A DNA stretch of 64,000 nt from Foliimonas ilicis (GTDB lineage: Bacteria > Pseudomonadota > Alphaproteobacteria > Rhizobiales > Rhizobiaceae), in assembly GCF_039939195.1 (NCBI RefSeq), contig NZ_JBDUUH010000010.1, forward strand, positions 1-64,000, read 5' to 3'. The number at the start of each line of letters is the position of its first letter. Position 1 is the stretch's first letter. Positions 16,536-25,471 of this stretch are shown piece by piece. The notes below the pieces were generated by a model. That model had not been told where the DNA came from and searched no databases. It saw only the letters and a program-made list of their open reading frames with translations. The position numbers and the translations under genes are program-made.

Positions 16536-17225
16536 ATGAACGGAATTATCAGGGAAAGTCAGCTCGATCGGTCGAGGCAGGTTGCCTTGCAGATCCATGA
16601 GATTCTGCGCGATCGCATATTGAAAGTTGAGCTGGTTCCCGGATCGGTCCTGTCGCGCGCATCATTGCAGCTTGAATTCGGCGTCAGCCAAACGCCGGTG
16701 CGCGACGCCCTTATGCGGCTGCAGGAAGAGGGGATCGTCAATGTGTATCCGCAATATGCAACTGTCGTCGCGCGCATCGACATAAAACACGCGCGCCAAG
16801 CCCAATTCTTGCGATTGTCGATCGAACTCGAAGCCGTAAGACGGTTGACGCTCGAAGCGCCTGAGGAAACCGCTGCCGAGCTGTCCGGCATTCTGGAGCG
16901 GCAAAAGGCAGCGGCATCACTGGAAACTTACGACGTCTACGACAACATCGATCGGGAGTTTCATCGCAAACTCTACGAACGCTCCTCAATCCTGGAGCTT
17001 TGGGAGAATGTCCGCCGGCAAAGCGTGCATCTGGACAGGCTGCGTCGCCTGAACCTTCCAATGGCCGGGAAAATACAAACCGTTCTTGACGATCACCAGG
17101 CGATCATCGACGGTATTCGTTCAGGTGATCCTGACAACGCAACCGCGGCCCTGCGCAAGCATCTTTCGGGAACGCTCTCCATCATCAATGTGATCAGCGA
17201 GAAGTTCCCGGACTACGTTAGCTAA
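16536..17225 (+). CDS. GntR-family regulator, FCD (FadR) subfamily
   Basis: Regulator of about 229 residues. The N-terminal winged helix shows the GntR signature (ILRDRILKVELVPGSVLSRA) and the recognition region FGVSQTPVRDALMRLQEEG. The C-terminal FCD domain is all-helical, with a candidate metal or ligand histidine in NIDREFHRKLYE. The ATG at 16536 follows TTGAGGAAAA; an ATG at 16494 would add 14 residues. Divergent from the importer and dehydratase operon, it is probably its regulator and senses a small organic acid. Confidence 0.88.
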   Translation: MNGIIRESQLDRSRQVALQIHEILRDRILKVELVPGSVLSRASLQLEFGVSQTPVRDALMRLQEEGIVNVYPQYATVVARIDIKHARQAQFLRLSIELEAVRRLTLEAPEETAAELSGILERQKAAASLETYDVYDNIDREFHRKLYERSSILELWENVRRQSVHLDRLRRLNLPMAGKIQTVLDDHQAIIDGIRSGDPDNATAALRKHLSGTLSIINVISEKFPDYVS

Positions 17226-17270
17226 TAGTTCTGTTACGCGGTAAATTCCGCCAAGCCCGCCTTCTATCGC

Positions 17271-17684
17271 TCAGAACGTCCAGGGAGACATCAGGTCGAG
17301 ACCCGTTGTCTGAAAATCGGTCAAATTGCGGGTAGCCAAGCGACCGCCGTTCACACGTGCAATTGCAGCGATCATGCCATCCGGCGCTGACATGCCGCGA
17401 CCCTGATGCGCAGCGTTACCCATGATTTCGCCATAAGCCAGTGCCGCTTCCTCCGTTAGGCCGAAAATGCGATCAGCAAACCGACGTCGCCAATCGAAAA
17501 GCCCCTGTTCCAGACGTTCAGCACGCTGATCGGGCCGTATTTTCTGGATACCAAAAGCAATCTCAGCAATCGTCACGGTGGGCAGAGCAAGCTCGGCGTC
17601 GTGCCGAACGAGCCAAGCCAGCACCGCCTCATCGGGTGCTTTTTTCAGCGTCTCGGAAATTACGTTGGTGTCGAGAAAGATCAA
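17271..17684 (-). CDS. vapC: VapC/FitB-type PIN-domain toxin
   Basis: PIN-domain ribonuclease of 137 residues, the full length of the VapC family. Acidic metal-site residues are visible: Asp5 (FLDTNVISE), a glutamate in TIAEIAFG, an aspartate in SAPDGMIAA and one in RNLTDF. The start overlaps the antitoxin stop by four bases (17681-17684), the usual coupling for such pairs. Its predicted role is RNA cleavage when the antitoxin is depleted. FitB-like proteins share this layout, so the RNA target cannot be named. Confidence 0.88.
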   Translation of the reverse strand: MIFLDTNVISETLKKAPDEAVLAWLVRHDAELALPTVTIAEIAFGIQKIRPDQRAERLEQGLFDWRRRFADRIFGLTEEAALAYGEIMGNAAHQGRGMSAPDGMIAAIARVNGGRLATRNLTDFQTTGLDLMSPWTF

Positions 17685-17929
17685 AGTTTGACACCCGGAT
17701 GCGGCGCACGATTTTCGCGGATCACCGCTTCAAGATCTATATCCGTGCCGGACTGCGTGCAAAGCCGCTTGTAGAAGGCCAATGCAGGCTCACGCCCGGC
17801 CTCACGAATCTCGTAAGATTCGAGTGCACGCTCGACTATATCGGCGATCGAGCGGTTCTCGCGACGGGCAAGCCTGTGCGCAAGATCGCGGGCTCTGGCG
17901 CTGCGGACGGAAAGCTGAGGTTCTGCCAT
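17681..17929 (-). CDS. vapB: VapB/FitA-type antitoxin
   Basis: Antitoxin of 82 residues with an N-terminal ribbon-helix-helix-like region (QLSVRSARARDLAHRLARRE) and a C-terminal toxin-binding tail. The ATG at 17929 is chosen because GGGAG is eight bases upstream and because an alternative at 17968 would lie inside the promoter palindrome. It precedes the toxin gene and probably represses the operon through the dyad at 17957-17998. Confidence 0.83.
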   Translation of the reverse strand: MAEPQLSVRSARARDLAHRLARRENRSIADIVERALESYEIREAGREPALAFYKRLCTQSGTDIDLEAVIRENRAPHPGVKL

Positions 17930-17949
17930 TTTGCGACTCCCTTTCAGCG

Positions 17950-17978
17950 AATATAGTCTAGCCATCATCTGCCATCAA
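17950..17978 (-). promoter_or_regulatory. Sigma-70-type promoter of the toxin-antitoxin operon
   Basis: On the minus strand, TTGATG (17978-17973) and TATATT (17955-17950) are separated by exactly 17 bases. Transcription would start near 17943, leaving a leader of about 14 bases that begins at the antitoxin ribosome-binding site. Confidence 0.6.
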
Positions 17979-17998
17979 GATGGCAGATGATGGCTAGA
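17957..17998. repeat. Perfect 20-bp inverted repeat over the toxin-antitoxin promoter
   Basis: TCTAGCCATCATCTGCCATC at 17957-17976 is mirrored perfectly at 17979-17998 around a two-base centre. The dyad covers the promoter spacer and -35 box, as expected of an antitoxin or toxin-antitoxin operator. It also lies 60-100 bases downstream of the diguanylate cyclase stop codon, so the same hairpin could block read-through from that gene. Confidence 0.65.
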
Positions 17999-18057
17999 CA
18001 TCAAGATGCAGAACTTCAATCAGGACCAGAGGTGCCGAAGGGAATGCGCTCTCATCG

Positions 18058-19248
18058 TCACTTAGAGTGAGATCCGAACAAATGCACAATCTGGGCAGGA
18101 TCGGCCTCGGTGCCATCCAGACAGCTTTGGTCCCGACCATTTGCTTTTGCGCTATAAAGTGCGTGGTCGGCCAGCAATAGAAGCTTCTCGAAACTGGCTG
18201 ATCGAGCAGGAACGACCGCAATGCCGACACTGACAGTCGCCGCGATTTTGTATGTTCCGGCATCGATTGGTTTGCGCGAGAAGGCCGACCTTATACGCTC
18301 GGCGATCAATTGTGCCTCGACGGACTTTGTTGCGGGCAAAATCGCCGCGAATTCCTCACCGCCAATTCGCCCGAACAGATCCCCCGGTCGAAGCCCCTTG
18401 TTCGCGCCTCTCGCAAATTCGGCAAGCACACTGTCGCCCGCCAGATGGCCGAACCGATCATTGACCTTCTTGAAATGATCGAGATCGAAAATAAGCATTG
18501 CCACCGGCGTATCGTCATCGCGAAAAAGTGTTCTCGTCTCGGCGAATGCCTGTAGCAGCCCGCGACGATTGAAAACGCCTGTCAATGGATCACGCGCCGC
18601 CAGATCGCGAAGACTGCTTTGGGAACGTCCGATGAGCAACTGCATTCCAAGTGCGACGGATGCGACAAGTATCAGGAGCGCGCCGGCAATCGCGATCAGA
18701 CCATACGAATAGCTTTTGAAGTCAGTCGGCGGGACCAAAACCGCGCTGAGCGCCACGCCTGCACTGACGATGAATTGCACTAAAAACACGGCAGCCAGAG
18801 CACGCCGCAGCCGATAACCGGGTTCCACTTTTCGCGGCAGAAGGGCCACCGCGCAAAGTAGAAAACCACAGGCAGCACCGACATTGAACAGGCTTACACG
18901 CGCCGCAAATTCACCGCGGATCATTGGCACGAACATTCCCGCGACCCAGATGGCGGGCGGAAGTAATACCCAAAAAAATATTCGCCTCTGATCGAAAATC
19001 AGAACACCCGAGAGCCACAGCGTCAGACCGAAGAGCACAAGACCGTTCGCAAATTCGATCGATAGAAAATCCGGAATCTGACCCCGCAGCGTGATCATGA
19101 TGAGACCGACACTGGTGCAGAAGAATCCACCGCCCCACAACAGATAGCTACGGGCTTCGCGATGCTGAATCCAGGCAACGAACAGGATGGTTGCGACAGT
19201 CAGTGCCGCCGTTGCCCACAAGATATATGCTGTCTTGAAGTCCAGCAT
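18058..19248 (-). CDS. Membrane-anchored diguanylate cyclase (GGDEF)
   Basis: Enzyme of 396 residues predicted to make cyclic-di-GMP. Residues 1-205 hold about six or seven membrane helices. The GGDEF domain begins with RDPLTGVFNRRG (219-230), has active-site GGEEF at 296-300 and an inhibitory RxxD site (RPGD) at 287-290, five residues before it. The intact motifs imply an active, product-inhibited cyclase. It is read from its own start, 152 bases downstream of the next c-di-GMP gene on the same strand. Confidence 0.93.
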   Translation of the reverse strand: MLDFKTAYILWATAALTVATILFVAWIQHREARSYLLWGGGFFCTSVGLIMITLRGQIPDFLSIEFANGLVLFGLTLWLSGVLIFDQRRIFFWVLLPPAIWVAGMFVPMIRGEFAARVSLFNVGAACGFLLCAVALLPRKVEPGYRLRRALAAVFLVQFIVSAGVALSAVLVPPTDFKSYSYGLIAIAGALLILVASVALGMQLLIGRSQSSLRDLAARDPLTGVFNRRGLLQAFAETRTLFRDDDTPVAMLIFDLDHFKKVNDRFGHLAGDSVLAEFARGANKGLRPGDLFGRIGGEEFAAILPATKSVEAQLIAERIRSAFSRKPIDAGTYKIAATVSVGIAVVPARSASFEKLLLLADHALYSAKANGRDQSCLDGTEADPAQIVHLFGSHSK

Positions 19249-19400
19249 TCCTGCACCCCGGTCTTCTATCGCTGCACCGCCGCCTTATTGAGGTTTCGGT
19301 GCAGCGAAAGCAACCTATAAGTAGCGCCGAAATTTCATCTGATTTCACTACGGGTGCATTCTCAAAGCGCCAGACGTTCCCGACCTGGTTCCGATTGCCC

Positions 19401-21818
19401 TCAAGCGGCATCCGCTTTTGTCTGACCGAACGCTGTAGTGCTTTGATCTTCGGGGGTTTTCCCATGGGTGTGTTTTGCGAATGCAGCTATAGGTCGAGGC
19501 CGCCCGAGCAGATAACCTTGGACGGCGTCACACGCCTCGGCTCTCAAGAAATCGAGTTCCCCTTCGGTTTCGACACCTTCCGCCAAAACGGGCATTCTCA
19601 AGCCTCTGGCGAGGCCGACCACTGCCCGCATGATCGCGGCAGCTTCCTCGTTTTGATCGACGGCCCTGACGAGAGAGCGATCCACTTTGATCTTATCGAA
19701 CGGAAACGACCGCAAATTTGCCAAGGATGAGTATCCCGTGCCGAAATCGTCCATTGCAATTCGCACGCCCAGCCGCTTCAGCTTGTTAAGAACAGCCAGA
19801 GCGCGGCCAATATCCTTGATCAGTGCCGTTTCAGTTATCTCGAGCTCAAGGCGCTGCGCCGGCAGGCCAGAAGATTTCAGGCAGCTCTTTACAGTGTCGA
19901 CCAGATTTACGCTGTGCAATTGAACCGCCGAGACATTGACGCTCACGCCAAGATGGTTCTTCCAGGTTGCCGCTTCATGGCAAGCCTCTTTTATGACCCA
20001 CTCCCCTATCTTCAGGATTGCCCCGCACTCTTCGGCAATAGGGATGAAGACATCTGGAGCTATGGCTCCGTGAGTCTTATGGTTCCAGCGCAGCAACGCC
20101 TCAAAGCCAACGATTTGATCGGATTTGAGATCGGCTTGCGGCTGAAACGCCAAGGCGAACTCTCCTCTTGAAATCGCCAGCCTCAAATCCTGTTCGAATT
20201 GACGCCGCGATTTAAGTTTGTCGCCCATGGATTGCTCGAAAAACCGGTAGACGCCCCTGCCGCCGAGCTTTGCTTCATAAAGAGCAGCATCGGCATGGCT
20301 CAAAAGCGATGTCCGGTCTCGGGCGTCCTCAGGGAAACATGCGATGCCGATACTCGTCCCGACAAGAGCATCTGCTGGAAGCTGGTTATTAGATTCGGTC
20401 AGACGTTTGAGAATGCTTTCTGCAATCTGCGCTGCATAGGCTTTCGAGCGAAGACGCGGCAGGATTATCGCAAATTCGTCACCACCAAGCCGTGCGGCCA
20501 TCTGATCTGGTCCAAGCACATCGTTCAAAATATCCGCGACATGTTTCAGAACGGCATCGCCGACGAGATGGCCGTAAAGATCGTTGATTTCTTTGAAGCG
20601 ATCGAGATCGAGGAAGAGGACAGCGACCTGATTTACATCGGCGTTATCCGCAAATTCCGCGTCGAGCCGCTTCGTAAAATATCTACGATTGGGCAGCTTG
20701 GTCAGTGCGTCGTGGTAGGCAAGGAAGTGAATCTCGGCCTCGGCATCCTTGCGTTGCCGAATGTCTCTGACGGCATAGACTTCATGCGGCCGGCCGAAAT
20801 AATCGATTTTGTGCCTGATGATCTCGACGGGGATTTCCGAACCGTCAACCGCTTTCAAAAACACCTCAAGAGATGTCTCCGGAGCCACACGTGATTGATG
20901 TTCCAGGCTTGGAAAGAAATCGGAGATGGCCCGGCTGCCTGTCATGGCTTCCAAGCCCGCAAGTCTGCAGAAACTCCTGTTCACTGTAATGATTTCCCGG
21001 CTTTCGGGGTCACATACGACCAAGCCTTCGACGGCAGCGTCAGCGAGGCTCTGCATCCTGCCCGCCTCCTCCATTCGCCTCAAATCTCGGCGGTCGAGGA
21101 TCAGGCCGACAGTCGCAAGACAAATAATGATCGTCGTTACGACTGCGATGATTACAGCCATCCATCCGGCAGGAAGGATATTCGCAGACAATTTGATCTG
21201 AGGGTCGATGACTAAGGTAGTCCCCGCCATGCCAGTGAAATGGTGGCTGCATATCGCGACGGTAAGAACGATGGCGGCCAAAAATCTGTGCTGCGCCGAT
21301 TTTTCGGACATCGCAATTCGTAACGACAATGCAGCAAGCACGATCCCCAGCAACACCGAAGCAGCGACCAACCGGTAATCCCATTGAATGTAACCTGGGA
21401 TTTCAAATGCGACCATGCCGGTATAGTGCATGACCGCTATCCCCGATCCTACAATTGCACCACCGAGCAAGTGATTGAATCTGGAAAGCGACGAGACTGC
21501 AATTGCGAGACCTGTTCCCGTCAAAGCAATGGCTGAAAGAAGTGAAATCAGCGTCCAATCCACATCGTAGCCAGTCGCGATTTCGGGCTGGAATGCCAAC
21601 ATCGCTATAAAATGCGTGGCCCAGATGCCAAAGCCAGTCGCTACAGCGGAAACCGCCAGCCATATCTTCTTCATGGCCGGTTTGCTTCGCTGCACATGCT
21701 GAAGAAGGCTGATAGCCGCGAACGCGGCCATTAAACAAATTATCGCGGCCAGAACTACAAGCCGTAAATCGTGTTCGTTGACGATACAGTTGTATATCTT
21801 AAGCAATTTTGCGCCCAA
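19401..21818 (-). CDS. MHYT-PAS-GGDEF-EAL c-di-GMP turnover protein
   Basis: Protein of 805 residues. Residues 15-240 are a seven-helix MHYT sensor with metal-binding motifs ATHF (67-70), MHYT (130-133) and SHHFTGM (191-197). A PAS domain follows at about 252-360, GGDEF with an intact motif at 445-449, and EAL at about 540-790 with EAL at 573-575 and DDFGTGYSSL and GVETEGE blocks. The RxxD inhibitory site is absent (GPDQ at that position). Both catalytic halves look functional. No ATG fits the start: the frame opens with TTG at 21818 or TTG at 21806, the latter giving LLKIYNCIVNEHDLRL, the usual family N-terminus. Confidence 0.92.
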   Translation of the reverse strand: MGAKLLKIYNCIVNEHDLRLVVLAAIICLMAAFAAISLLQHVQRSKPAMKKIWLAVSAVATGFGIWATHFIAMLAFQPEIATGYDVDWTLISLLSAIALTGTGLAIAVSSLSRFNHLLGGAIVGSGIAVMHYTGMVAFEIPGYIQWDYRLVAASVLLGIVLAALSLRIAMSEKSAQHRFLAAIVLTVAICSHHFTGMAGTTLVIDPQIKLSANILPAGWMAVIIAVVTTIIICLATVGLILDRRDLRRMEEAGRMQSLADAAVEGLVVCDPESREIITVNRSFCRLAGLEAMTGSRAISDFFPSLEHQSRVAPETSLEVFLKAVDGSEIPVEIIRHKIDYFGRPHEVYAVRDIRQRKDAEAEIHFLAYHDALTKLPNRRYFTKRLDAEFADNADVNQVAVLFLDLDRFKEINDLYGHLVGDAVLKHVADILNDVLGPDQMAARLGGDEFAIILPRLRSKAYAAQIAESILKRLTESNNQLPADALVGTSIGIACFPEDARDRTSLLSHADAALYEAKLGGRGVYRFFEQSMGDKLKSRRQFEQDLRLAISRGEFALAFQPQADLKSDQIVGFEALLRWNHKTHGAIAPDVFIPIAEECGAILKIGEWVIKEACHEAATWKNHLGVSVNVSAVQLHSVNLVDTVKSCLKSSGLPAQRLELEITETALIKDIGRALAVLNKLKRLGVRIAMDDFGTGYSSLANLRSFPFDKIKVDRSLVRAVDQNEEAAAIMRAVVGLARGLRMPVLAEGVETEGELDFLRAEACDAVQGYLLGRPRPIAAFAKHTHGKTPEDQSTTAFGQTKADAA

Positions 21819-22011
21819 TCAAGCAAACCCGCCGCCCGATATTCTTCCTTCAGTTATTTAGAAATCGCTAACGCGCGTCCTGCACAAAGTACATCGTAAA
21901 CAAATTTCCAATTATTTATACGTACAATGATTGAAATCGGCAGTATTTTACGAGTTTCGAGTGACGGACTGTGCATAAGCGAGTGACCTGGATATGCCTG
22001 AGGTCATCCGA

Positions 22012-22983
22012 TCATATCGTCTCGCGCACATGCCGTTCGCGCCCGTAAAGCGACACGAGCAGCAATATGACAAGACCGAGAGCGGCCTGAACCGCCGAGG
22101 GGCTAAAGCCGAGGCCGATCAGCAGTGTGTTGATCTGCGTAAGCACCAGCACGCCGGCAATCGTTCCGAGAAAGCTGCCTCGCCCGCCGACAAGTGCCGC
22201 ACCGCCGACAACGACGGCTGCGATTGTCTGGAAGAGATATGGCTGTCCGACATCGCCATAGGCCGATCCGGTGAAACCCAGAAGCAGGACGCCTGCTGCC
22301 GCCGCGAACAGCGCGCTCAGCGCATAGGTGATTACCCACATGCGCACTGGATGAATGAGCGCCAGCGGTGCTGCGCGCGGGTTGCTTCCAAGTGCGTAAA
22401 GCCTGCGTCCATAGGTCGTGCGCGCCAGAACGAGCATGATCAGGATCGTGAGTACGACCACCGCTGGTATCAGCCAAGGAAATGGCAGCGGCCCGATCGA
22501 TCCGCCGATGGAAACGAACTTCGAAACGGCCTGCGGCGCGGAGCCTGATGGGAAACCGGCCGTCCACAACAGCACGCTGCCCTGCACGACCATGCCAACG
22601 CCTAGCGTGACGATCAGCGGATGGATATCCAGCCCACGCGACAAAAGGCCGTTCAATCCACCGATTGCCGCGGCCATCGCTGCGACCAGCAGGCAGACGG
22701 CCACGAAGTTCCATCCGTCGCCGTAAAGCTGTGCTGCCACGACATTCGCAAAGCCGATAACGAACGGGATCGAGAGATCGATGCCGCCGAGTATGATAAC
22801 CAGTGTTTGGCCAACCGAGGCAATTGCGAGCAGCGATGCGATGACCAGCATCGCGCGTATGGCGAAGGGCGCGCTGTAACCGGGAATCAGCAAGGTGCCG
22901 ATCAGGTGCAATATCGCGGCAACGACGAAAGCGCCTGCTACGCGCGCATTGGTCGTGGCAAAAAGGTCTGCGAGGGCCTTCAT
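22012..22983 (-). CDS. Sugar ABC importer permease (RbsC-like), second subunit
   Basis: BPD_transp_2 permease of 323 residues with many membrane helices and the GGIDLS motif near residue 68, a hallmark of ribose/xylose-type permeases. The ATG at 22983 follows AGGAGAG; an upstream in-frame start would overlap the other permease gene. It is the last gene of the minus-strand importer operon 22012-26662. Together with the neighbouring permease it would form a heterodimeric pore. Confidence 0.9.
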   Translation of the reverse strand: MKALADLFATTNARVAGAFVVAAILHLIGTLLIPGYSAPFAIRAMLVIASLLAIASVGQTLVIILGGIDLSIPFVIGFANVVAAQLYGDGWNFVAVCLLVAAMAAAIGGLNGLLSRGLDIHPLIVTLGVGMVVQGSVLLWTAGFPSGSAPQAVSKFVSIGGSIGPLPFPWLIPAVVVLTILIMLVLARTTYGRRLYALGSNPRAAPLALIHPVRMWVITYALSALFAAAAGVLLLGFTGSAYGDVGQPYLFQTIAAVVVGGAALVGGRGSFLGTIAGVLVLTQINTLLIGLGFSPSAVQAALGLVILLLVSLYGRERHVRETI

Positions 22984-22984
22984 C

Positions 22985-23944
22985 TCAGGCTCTCCTTTCT
23001 CGGAAACGCTCTTGCAAGGCCGTGAGTACGACAGCCGAAACGAGGATCGCGCCATAGGCGATCTGAAGCACGTAGGTCGATACGTTGAACGAGGTCAGTA
23101 CGCTCTGGAGCAGGAAGATATCGATTGCACCTATAGCGGCACCCACGAGGCCTCCCTTGCCGCCTGCGAGGCTGACCCCGCCGAGTGCTACGGCTGCGAT
23201 TGCGATGAGCGTATAGCTTAGTCCTATATTCGGGTCGGCCGAGCCGATGAGAGCAGTCAGCATGAGGCCCGCGACTGCGGCCAAAATGCCCGAAATCACA
23301 TAGGCGCCGAAGCGTACCGCAGTCACATTTACGCCAGAAGTATAAGTCGCGCGATCGTCGCTGCCGACAGCCATCAACTGATCGTAATAAGGCGTCTGGC
23401 GCAGAAGCCACCAGAAGCCGAAAATCGCGATGAGCGGCAGGATGGACCACGTGCCCGACATCGACCGCAACCATCCCGGCGCCGGGCCAATCGGTGCGGG
23501 CAGGATGGTCAGCGTCAGTCCTGCAAGTACGAGGTAAGTGCCAAGCGTGGCGACGATGGGCTGAATGCGCAGGATGGTCGCAAGCATACCGTTGACCGCA
23601 CCGACAACCGCGCCGATGAGCAGAGCGGCGGGTATGATCAGGAACGGTGACGATATTCCAAGCTTCAGAAAAAGAACGCTGATGACGATGGCGTTCACGA
23701 AACCCATCAGCGGTCCTACCGAGATGTCCAGCCCGCCGCGCCCTGCCAATATGACAGGTGTAGAGGCCGCCGCCGCACCGATAAGAGGCGCTGCGAGGCC
23801 GATCAGAGTTCCCCACGCTGCCGGGTGGAAGCGTGCGGGATTCAAGAAAATATTCGCGATCAGCAAGATGATCAGCAGGACGACGGCAAAGCCTGTCTGC
23901 CGCCAGATGCGGGCAAGCCGCGAGGGAGCAATTCGGTCCGTCAT
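22985..23944 (-). CDS. Sugar ABC importer permease (RbsC-like), first subunit
   Basis: BPD_transp_2 permease of 319 residues starting MTDRIAPSRLARIWRQTG, with the motif GGLDISVGPLMG near residue 70 and the GGVSLAGGKGGLVGA block near residue 260. The start at 23944 overlaps the ATPase stop by ATGA. The paired permeases differ substantially, so this importer uses a heterodimer rather than the common homodimer. Confidence 0.9.
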   Translation of the reverse strand: MTDRIAPSRLARIWRQTGFAVVLLIILLIANIFLNPARFHPAAWGTLIGLAAPLIGAAAASTPVILAGRGGLDISVGPLMGFVNAIVISVLFLKLGISSPFLIIPAALLIGAVVGAVNGMLATILRIQPIVATLGTYLVLAGLTLTILPAPIGPAPGWLRSMSGTWSILPLIAIFGFWWLLRQTPYYDQLMAVGSDDRATYTSGVNVTAVRFGAYVISGILAAVAGLMLTALIGSADPNIGLSYTLIAIAAVALGGVSLAGGKGGLVGAAIGAIDIFLLQSVLTSFNVSTYVLQIAYGAILVSAVVLTALQERFRERRA

Positions 23945-24678
23945 GCCGCCCGTCCAAACATCGCAGCAAGAACAGTGTCGGTCGTCATATCGGAACCTGT
24001 AATCTCGGCAGAAATTTCCTGCTCGCGGAACACGAGCACCCGTCCGCACAGCACCAGAATTTCCTCGATCTCGCTCGATAGAATGACGAGCGCCATGCCT
24101 TCCGCCGCAAGCTCGCGGAAGACGTCATAAAGGATGCGCCGCGTCGCGACATCAACGCCGCGCGTCGGGTCGTTGAGCAACAGAATTTTCGGCTCCAGCG
24201 CGAGCGCGCGTGCGAGCAGAACCTTTTGCTGGTTGCCGCCCGACAGTGTCGTGATCGGCGCGTTGGGATTGGGCGCGACAATCGAAAGCCTGTCTCGATA
24301 TGCCTCATAGCGCCCGCGCCGCGCGGTCTTGCTGACGAAGCCCAGACGCGTATCGCGATCTATCGTCGAAACCGCAAAATTGTCGAGGATCGACATTGTC
24401 GGGAAGATGCCGGACGTGCGGCGGTCGCGCGGCAGATAGGCGATGCCGGAAGCGACTGCGTTCTTGAATTTCGTGATCGGCTCGCCGTTTTCGCCAATGA
24501 CGACGCGCCCTGCCGCTGGCTGCTCCAGTCCGGCAAGCATTTGCAGGAACCGCTCCTGCCCATGTCCATCGAGGCCCGCCAGACCAATGATCTCGCCGGG
24601 TGCGATCTTTTGCGTAAACGGTGTTGCGCCGGGGCGCATTGCGATGTCGCGGGCAACGAGAAGCGGCGTGTCAGGCAT
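23941..24678 (-). CDS. Sugar ABC importer ATPase, C-terminal-half type (split RbsA)
   Basis: Protein of 245 residues matching only the second ATPase domain of RbsA/MglA-type proteins. It has the degenerate P-loop GLAGLDGHGQE, an intact signature LSGGNQQK and the Walker B variant LLLNDPTRGVD, all typical of that half. Its ATG overlaps the stop of the other ATPase gene by eight bases (ATGCCTGA) in a different frame and has no evident ribosome-binding site, so it probably depends on re-initiation. It should pair with the neighbouring ATPase as a heterodimer. Confidence 0.9.
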   Translation of the reverse strand: MPDTPLLVARDIAMRPGATPFTQKIAPGEIIGLAGLDGHGQERFLQMLAGLEQPAAGRVVIGENGEPITKFKNAVASGIAYLPRDRRTSGIFPTMSILDNFAVSTIDRDTRLGFVSKTARRGRYEAYRDRLSIVAPNPNAPITTLSGGNQQKVLLARALALEPKILLLNDPTRGVDVATRRILYDVFRELAAEGMALVILSSEIEEILVLCGRVLVFREQEISAEITGSDMTTDTVLAAMFGRAA

Positions 24679-25408
24679 GGGAAAGCTCTGCTGCAGTCTG
24701 CGGCGCCATTGCGCGCAGGAGGGCTGCGGGATCGGAAACGCCCTTCTCTTCGGTCTTCACAACCTTGCCGCTGCGCAAGATGGAGATGCGATCGGACAGC
24801 GCCATGACCTCGTCCATGCGATGGGTGATGAAAAGGATCAATACGCCGGCGCTCGCCATTTCGCGCATAAGCCGGAATACGGATTCGCGGTCGGCAAAGT
24901 CGAGAGCGGCCGTAATCTCATCGAGGATCAGGATGCGCGGCTTTCTAACCACGGCGCGCGCCAGAACGATCAACTGCTGCGCTGCAAGCGGCAGACTGCC
25001 AGCCTCCGCATCGAGCGGCACATCGGTGATTGCAAAACGCGCCAGCGCTGCCGCAGCCATTTCGCGCCTGTCTCTGCGCGCGATCACCCGCTTGAACGGA
25101 CGATCGATCCCAAGAAGGATATTGTCCATCACATTGCGATCGGGCGCGATCAGCACTTCCTGAAAAACGGTGGCAAATCCCGCCGCCTGAAAAGTTGCGG
25201 GATCGCGTCCACGAAACGGCTTGCCGTCGAGCAATATGTCGCCGCCATCCGGCAGCACGACGCCGGACAGGAGCTTGACCAGCGTGCTCTTGCCGGAACC
25301 GTTCTCGCCGAGGATCGTGTGAATTGTGCCGTCGCGAAATGCGATGGTCGCGTCCGACAACGCAACGGTTTCGCCATAGCGTTTCGAAACGCTTGATACC
25401 TCAAGCAT
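24671..25408 (-). CDS. Sugar ABC importer ATPase, N-terminal-half type (split RbsA)
   Basis: Protein of 245 residues matching the first ATPase domain of RbsA/MglA proteins. Walker A GENGSGKST and Walker B ILILDEITAAL are intact, but the signature is degenerate (LPLAAQQL). Its partner has the reverse pattern, so each composite ATP site would combine a good P-loop with a good signature from opposite chains. The ATG at 25408 follows GGAGGAA. A stem-loop at 25426-25453 separates it from the upstream binding-protein gene. Confidence 0.9.
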   Translation of the reverse strand: MLEVSSVSKRYGETVALSDATIAFRDGTIHTILGENGSGKSTLVKLLSGVVLPDGGDILLDGKPFRGRDPATFQAAGFATVFQEVLIAPDRNVMDNILLGIDRPFKRVIARRDRREMAAAALARFAITDVPLDAEAGSLPLAAQQLIVLARAVVRKPRILILDEITAALDFADRESVFRLMREMASAGVLILFITHRMDEVMALSDRISILRSGKVVKTEEKGVSDPAALLRAMAPQTAAELSHA

Positions 25409-25425
25409 ATATTCCTCCGAAAACA

Positions 25426-25453
25426 GGCCGACCCTCAATCTGGAGGGCCGGCC
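25426..25453 (-). terminator. Intercistronic stem-loop with short T-run (attenuator)
   Basis: In the transcribed (minus) strand, GGCCGGCCCTC pairs with GAGGGTCGGCC over a six-base loop; the only departure is a G-U pair. It is followed by TGTTTT. It lies between the binding-protein stop (25472) and the ATPase start (25408), so it may be a partial terminator that keeps binding protein in excess. Confidence 0.6.
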
Positions 25454-25471
25454 CAATTCTATGCCTTTTTG

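Noticed and set aside
17238..17251. GCGG/CCGC stem between convergent GntR and toxin genes
   Set aside because: It has only four base pairs and no T-run; too weak to call a terminator.
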